This document shows positions 13,132-16,631 of a stretch of DNA of 16,631 bases, piece by piece (position 1 is the first letter of the stretch; each line of letters begins with the position of its first letter). Made by a program: the position numbers and the translations under genes. The notes under the pieces were generated by a model. The model had not been told where the DNA came from. It ran no database searches and was given only the letters and a program-made list of their open reading frames with translations. Source of the DNA: JAOUEE01 sp051011595 (GTDB lineage Bacteria; Actinomycetota; Acidimicrobiia; Acidimicrobiales; SHLQ01); NCBI GenBank assembly GCA_051011595.1, contig JBPCTQ010000366.1, forward strand, positions 1-16,631, in the 5' to 3' direction.

Positions 13132-14007
13132 TCAGCCGCGAAGGACCACCGCGGGCTTGACCCGCCCTCCGCCGTGGTCGACGTAGACAGCCACCAACGT
13201 GCCGTCTTCGTCGTGGATCTGCCACGGACCCTCGCCGGCGACACCCAGCTCGGACGCAGCCAACACCTTCCCGTGGCCGGCGTCGACCACCCGCTCGGGT
13301 GAGACCGAGATCGCCTCGATGTGGGGTAGCGCCTGCCCGGCCGGGCGAACTTCGATCTCGTCGAGGGGGTGCGCCTGATCGATGGTGTACGCACCAACAG
13401 CCGTTCGCTGCAAGGCACGGAGATGCGCACCACCACCCAGCGACCGCCCCAGATCGGCGGCCAGCGATCGGATGTAGGTGCCCGACGAGCAGTCGACATG
13501 GGCTCGATACACACCGGGTTCGCCGGCGATCGCTTCCACGTCGAAACGAGTCACCGTCACCGGACGAGGTTCGCGCTCCACTTCCACACCCTCGCGTGCC
13601 AGCTGATGCAACCGCTTGCCGTCGACCTTGATGGCCGACACCATCGGCGGAACCTGCATGATGTCGCCGACGAATGCCGTGGCGGCCACCGCCACATCGG
13701 AGTCGGTCACCGCGTGCATGTCGTGGGTGGCCGTGACGGCACCGGCGGCGTCGAGCGTGTCGGTCTCGACGCCCAACACGATCTCGCCCACATACGACTT
13801 CGGAAGCCCGGTGACGAACGTGAGCAGGCGAGTGGCCCGGCCCACACCGAGCACCAGCACGCCGGTGGCATCGGGATCGAGGGTGCCGGCGTGCCCGATC
13901 TTGCGGGTGCCCAGCAGCTTGCGGGCCCGACTGACCACGTCGTGTGAGGTCATCCCCGGCGCCTTGTCGACCACGGCGATGCCGCCCTCCGGTGGGATCT
14001 CAGTCAC
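13132..14007 (-). CDS. truB: tRNA pseudouridine(55) synthase
   Basis: A 291-aa enzyme that converts U55 in the T-loop of tRNAs to pseudouridine. The catalytic motif GTLDPDATGVL (41-51) supplies Asp44. Other family signatures are VVDKAPGMTSHDVV (12-25), YVGEIVLGVETDTLDAAG, VPPMVSAIKVDGKRLHQLAREG and SSGTYIRSLAADLG. The C-terminus extends into a short PUA-like region. The start is GTG 14007, overlapping the rbfA stop by eight bases, which indicates coupling. The frame is open further upstream, but that stretch is antisense-like translation of rbfA in a second frame. Position in the infB-rbfA-truB-ribF order is conserved across bacteria. Confidence 0.96.
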   Translation of the reverse strand: MTEIPPEGGIAVVDKAPGMTSHDVVSRARKLLGTRKIGHAGTLDPDATGVLVLGVGRATRLLTFVTGLPKSYVGEIVLGVETDTLDAAGAVTATHDMHAVTDSDVAVAATAFVGDIMQVPPMVSAIKVDGKRLHQLAREGVEVEREPRPVTVTRFDVEAIAGEPGVYRAHVDCSSGTYIRSLAADLGRSLGGGAHLRALQRTAVGAYTIDQAHPLDEIEVRPAGQALPHIEAISVSPERVVDAGHGKVLAASELGVAGEGPWQIHDEDGTLVAVYVDHGGGRVKPAVVLRG

Positions 14008-14383
14008 CGTCGTCGCCCTCGAGGCCACCGAGGATGTCGTCGATTCGCTGCGCCCCCCGCAGCGTCTGGTCGATCTCGAACCGCAGCGGCGGGGTCCGTC
14101 GTACCCGAGCCTGCCGGCCGATGGCGGCCTGGAGGCGATGCCGGTGTTCGTCGAGCGCACCGAGCACCACGTCGTCGGCATCGTCGTCGAGCGGGCTGAC
14201 GTAGACGGTCGCCTGGGTGAGGTCCCGGTCGGTGTGGACCTCGGTGATCGACATCCACTCGAGGTCGGGATCGCCGATCCGGTCCAGCTCCTCGGCCAGG
14301 ATCTGGCGCAACAACTCGTTGAGGCGGGCCTCACGGGGGTACCGCCGTCCACCCCGTTCGGGCCGGCGCTGGCGACCGCTCAC
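14000..14383 (-). CDS. rbfA: 30S ribosome-binding factor A
   Basis: A 127-aa KH-fold factor for late maturation of the 30S subunit (16S rRNA 5' end, cold adaptation). The body aligns with the family: RLNELLRQILAEELDRI (20-36), EWMSITEVHTDRDLTQATVYVS (42-63) and RVRRTPPLRFEIDQTLRGAQRIDDIL near the end. An Arg-rich N-terminus (SGRQRRPERGGRRYPRE) may bind rRNA. The start is GTG 14383, sharing GTGA with the ylxP stop (14380-14383). No Shine-Dalgarno is needed if translation is coupled. Confidence 0.95.
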   Translation of the reverse strand: MSGRQRRPERGGRRYPREARLNELLRQILAEELDRIGDPDLEWMSITEVHTDRDLTQATVYVSPLDDDADDVVLGALDEHRHRLQAAIGRQARVRRTPPLRFEIDQTLRGAQRIDDILGGLEGDDGD

Positions 14384-14673
14384 GAGTCGACCTCCATCCA
14401 GGTGCGTTCGGCGCGGCCCACCTCGATGTCGGGTCGGGACCACACGAAACGCTCGACCTCGTCGAGGATCTCCTCCACCTGGCGGTGGGTGCCAGACACC
14501 GCGGCCACCCCAACGGCGGCCCGCTGCCACAGGTCCTGGTGATCGACCTCGGCCACCGCCACCGGGAAGCGGTGATCGATTCCTTCGATGATGGGTCGCA
14601 GCACGGCTCGTTTGGCCTTCAACGACCGACAAGAGGGCAGGTGCAGGTCCATGTGCAGGGCCTGAACGTGCAC
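14380..14673 (-). CDS. ylxP: DUF503 family protein (YlxP-like)
   Basis: A 97-aa conserved protein of the infB operon. It aligns well with Bacillus YlxP: SCRSLKAKRAVLRPIIEGIDHRFPV (16-40), then VAEVDHQDLWQRAAVGVAAVSG (41-62), which matches the family's WQR-x4-G-AAVS block. The family has a ferredoxin-like fold and has been linked to ribosome maturation next to RbfA, but its exact role is not settled. GTG 14673 is seven bases after the infB stop. The longer open frame upstream is out-of-frame translation of infB. Confidence 0.9.
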   Translation of the reverse strand: MHVQALHMDLHLPSCRSLKAKRAVLRPIIEGIDHRFPVAVAEVDHQDLWQRAAVGVAAVSGTHRQVEEILDEVERFVWSRPDIEVGRAERTWMEVDS

Positions 14674-14680
14674 GGCCGGA

Positions 14681-16631
14681 TCAGACGCGGGCGATCTCGC
14701 GCTCTTCGAAGGTCTCGATGATGTCGCCATCCTTGAGGTCTTGGAAGTCGCTGAGACCGATGCCGCACTCGTAGCCGGATTGCACTTCACGGACGTCTTC
14801 TTTGAACCGACGCAGCGACGACACCTCGCCCTTCCAGATGATGGTGCCGTCGCGGAGGAACCGAACCTTGGAGCCCCGGGTGATGGTGCCGTTCTGGACG
14901 TAACAACCGGCGATGGCACCGATGCGGGGAACCCGGAAGATCTCGCGGACCTCGGCGTCGCCGGTGACCACCTCTTCGAACTCGGGCGCCAACATGCCGA
15001 CCATGGCCGCTTCGATGTCTTCGAGCAGCTTGTAGATGATCTCGTAGGTGCGGATCTCGACGTTCTCGGCGTCGGCCAGCTCGCGGGCCTTGCGATCGGG
15101 ACGCACGTTGAAACCGATGATCGTGGCGTTGGAGGTGGCAGCCAGCTGGATGTCGTTCTCGGTGATGGCGCCGACACCACGATGCACGAACGACAGCTTC
15201 ACCTCGTCGCGTTCGAGCTTGCGCAGGCTCTCGGTGACTGCTTCGAGCGACCCGTTCACGTCGGCCTTGACGATGAGGTTCAGCGTGGCGGCCTCGCCGG
15301 CCTGGATCTGTTTGAAGATGTCTTCGAGCTTGGCTCCACCGGACATGGCGTGGGCTTCGCGACCGAGGCTGGCCTGGCGGTGCCAGTGCTCGCGTTCGTC
15401 GGCCACCTTGTTGGCGACCTTCTCGCTCTGGGCCACCACGAACGACTGACCGGCTTCGGCCACCTCGTTGAGTCCGAGGACCTGCACGGGCGTGGAGGGG
15501 GGTGCCTCCTTGACCGCTTCACCCTTGTCGTTGATGAGCGCTCGGACGCGGCCCCAGGCCGCGCCGGCGACCATGGGATCACCGATCTTGAGCGTGCCCC
15601 GCTGCACCAGCGCGGTGGCCACGGGACCACGACCCACGTCGAGGTGGGATTCGAGCACCACTCCCTGGGCCCGACCGTGGGAGTCGGCCCTGAGCTCTTC
15701 GAGCTCGGCCACCAGGACCAGGCTCTCCAACAGGTCGTCGATACCGAGATTCTGGAGGGCCGAGATCTCGACGGTGATGGTGTCGCCGCCCCAGCTCTCG
15801 GGCACCAGCTCTCGTTCGGCCAGCTGTTGCAGCACTCGCTGCGGGTCGGCGTTGTCGCGGTCGATCTTGTTGACGGCGACGATGATGGGAACCTCGGCCG
15901 CCCGGGCGTGATCGATGGCCTCGAGGGTCTGGGGCATGATGCCGTCGTCGGCGGCCACCACCAAGATGACGATGTCGGTGCTCTGGGCACCACGAGCGCG
16001 CATCGCGGTGAACGCGGCGTGACCGGGAGTGTCGATGAAGGTGAGCAGCTGACCACCCTTGTCGACCTGGTAGGCGCCGATGTGTTGGGTGATACCACCG
16101 GCTTCGCCGTCGACCACATTGGCTTCTCGGATCCGGTCGAGCAGCAGCGTCTTGCCGTGGTCGACGTGGCCCATCACGGTGATGACGGGCGCCCGCAGGG
16201 CCGAGTCCGAACCAGGATCGGCCGGCATGTCGAGCAGCTTCTGGAGCGCTTCTTCTTGTTCTTCGCCGGGGTCGACCAGACGAACCTCGGCACCGACGTC
16301 GGCGGCGAACAGCTCGATCATGTCGTCGCTGAGCGACTGCGTGGCGGTGACCATCTCACCCTGGAGCATGAGGAATCGCACCACGTCGGACGCAGTGCGG
16401 TTGAGACGGGGCCCCAGGTCGAGGGCCGTCGAGGAACGTTCGACCACGACCTCACCCTCGGGAACCGGGGCGTCGTCGGGCGTGAACGACGGGGCGTCCA
16501 TGGGCCGCAGTTCTTCGATGTTGCGGCGGCGCCGACTCTTGCGGCGAGGCGGGCGGCGTCCGGCAGGACCGCCGGGGCGTCCACCTCCGGGACCACCTCG
16601 GCCGCCACCGGGACCACCGCCACCACCGGGA
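14681..16631 (-). CDS. infB: Translation initiation factor IF-2, N-terminus outside window
   Basis: 649 residues are visible, open at the window edge. IF2 is the GTPase that brings initiator tRNA to the 30S subunit and promotes subunit joining. The visible part starts in a Gly/Arg-rich linker (16500-16630; repeated PGGG/GGR, then RRPPRRKSRRRR), typical of actinobacterial IF2. Next is the IF2_N-like segment LNRTASDVVRFLMLQGE. The G domain has G1 GHVDHGKT (about 16171-16148), G2 GGITQHIG, G3 DTPGHAAF, G4 NKID and the G5-region SAL. Then come domains II to IV, ending GDIIETFEEREIARV. An internal ATG at 16501 is not taken as the main start because the frame and characteristic linker continue upstream; it could serve as a start for a shorter isoform. 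Confidence 0.97.
   Translation of the reverse strand, partial: PGGGGGPGGGRGGPGGGRPGGPAGRRPPRRKSRRRRNIEELRPMDAPSFTPDDAPVPEGEVVVERSSTALDLGPRLNRTASDVVRFLMLQGEMVTATQSLSDDMIELFAADVGAEVRLVDPGEEQEEALQKLLDMPADPGSDSALRAPVITVMGHVDHGKTLLLDRIREANVVDGEAGGITQHIGAYQVDKGGQLLTFIDTPGHAAFTAMRARGAQSTDIVILVVAADDGIMPQTLEAIDHARAAEVPIIVAVNKIDRDNADPQRVLQQLAERELVPESWGGDTITVEISALQNLGIDDLLESLVLVAELEELRADSHGRAQGVVLESHLDVGRGPVATALVQRGTLKIGDPMVAGAAWGRVRALINDKGEAVKEAPPSTPVQVLGLNEVAEAGQSFVVAQSEKVANKVADEREHWHRQASLGREAHAMSGGAKLEDIFKQIQAGEAATLNLIVKADVNGSLEAVTESLRKLERDEVKLSFVHRGVGAITENDIQLAATSNATIIGFNVRPDRKARELADAENVEIRTYEIIYKLLEDIEAAMVGMLAPEFEEVVTGDAEVREIFRVPRIGAIAGCYVQNGTITRGSKVRFLRDGTIIWKGEVSSLRRFKEDVREVQSGYECGIGLSDFQDLKDGDIIETFEEREIARV

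Noticed and set aside
13132..14352. 406-aa version of TruB
   Set aside because: The N-terminal extension is an alternate frame of rbfA with Ser/Arg-rich composition; GTG 14007 gives the normal length.

Overview
The window is GC-rich, densely packed bacterial chromosome. It looks like a high-GC actinobacterium, most plausibly in or near the Acidimicrobiia (inference). The clues are a Gly/Arg-rich linker in translation initiation factor IF2, a DUF222/13E12-type HNH protein with an actinobacterial-style LexA box, a bifunctional RibBA, a KstR-type palindrome, and start codons placed six or seven bases after a TANNNT motif with no Shine-Dalgarno, which suggests leaderless mRNAs. There are no tRNA or rRNA genes, insertion sequences or CRISPR arrays.

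Layout. Positions 1-1254 (minus) hold an aldonolactone-oxidase-type flavoprotein cut by the window edge. Divergent to it, 1294-3441 (plus) encodes a lipoprotein made almost entirely of RCC1 beta-propeller blades. Convergent to that, 3447-4460 (minus) is a PLP-dependent D-threonine aldolase-like enzyme, preceded on the same strand by a DUF222-HNH protein (4487-5650) with a LexA box in its promoter. A GNAT acetyltransferase and a luciferase-like oxidoreductase run on the plus strand (5845-7316).

Positions 7345-11340 (minus) are a riboflavin operon read right to left: FMN riboswitch, ribE, ribBA, ribH, a D-cysteine desulfhydrase and a small unknown protein, with 3-19 bp gaps or 4-bp overlaps. 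There is no ribD in it. A perfect 26-bp palindrome matching the KstR operator pattern lies just upstream of the riboswitch promoter region.

Positions 11402-16631 (minus) are the end of the conserved nusA-infB translation operon: infB (5' part outside the window), ylxP, rbfA, truB and ribF, followed by a TauE/SafE permease. RibF turns riboflavin into FMN and FAD, and FMN is the ligand of the neighbouring riboswitch, so flavin synthesis and its feedback sensor sit side by side. Several other genes here encode likely flavin users (lactone oxidase, luciferase-like oxidoreductase).

No wholly new system is evident. The points most worth checking are the 14-blade lipoprotein with one predicted disulfide per blade except the closing blade, the KstR-type operator at the riboflavin operon, and the SOS-type promoter of the HNH gene.
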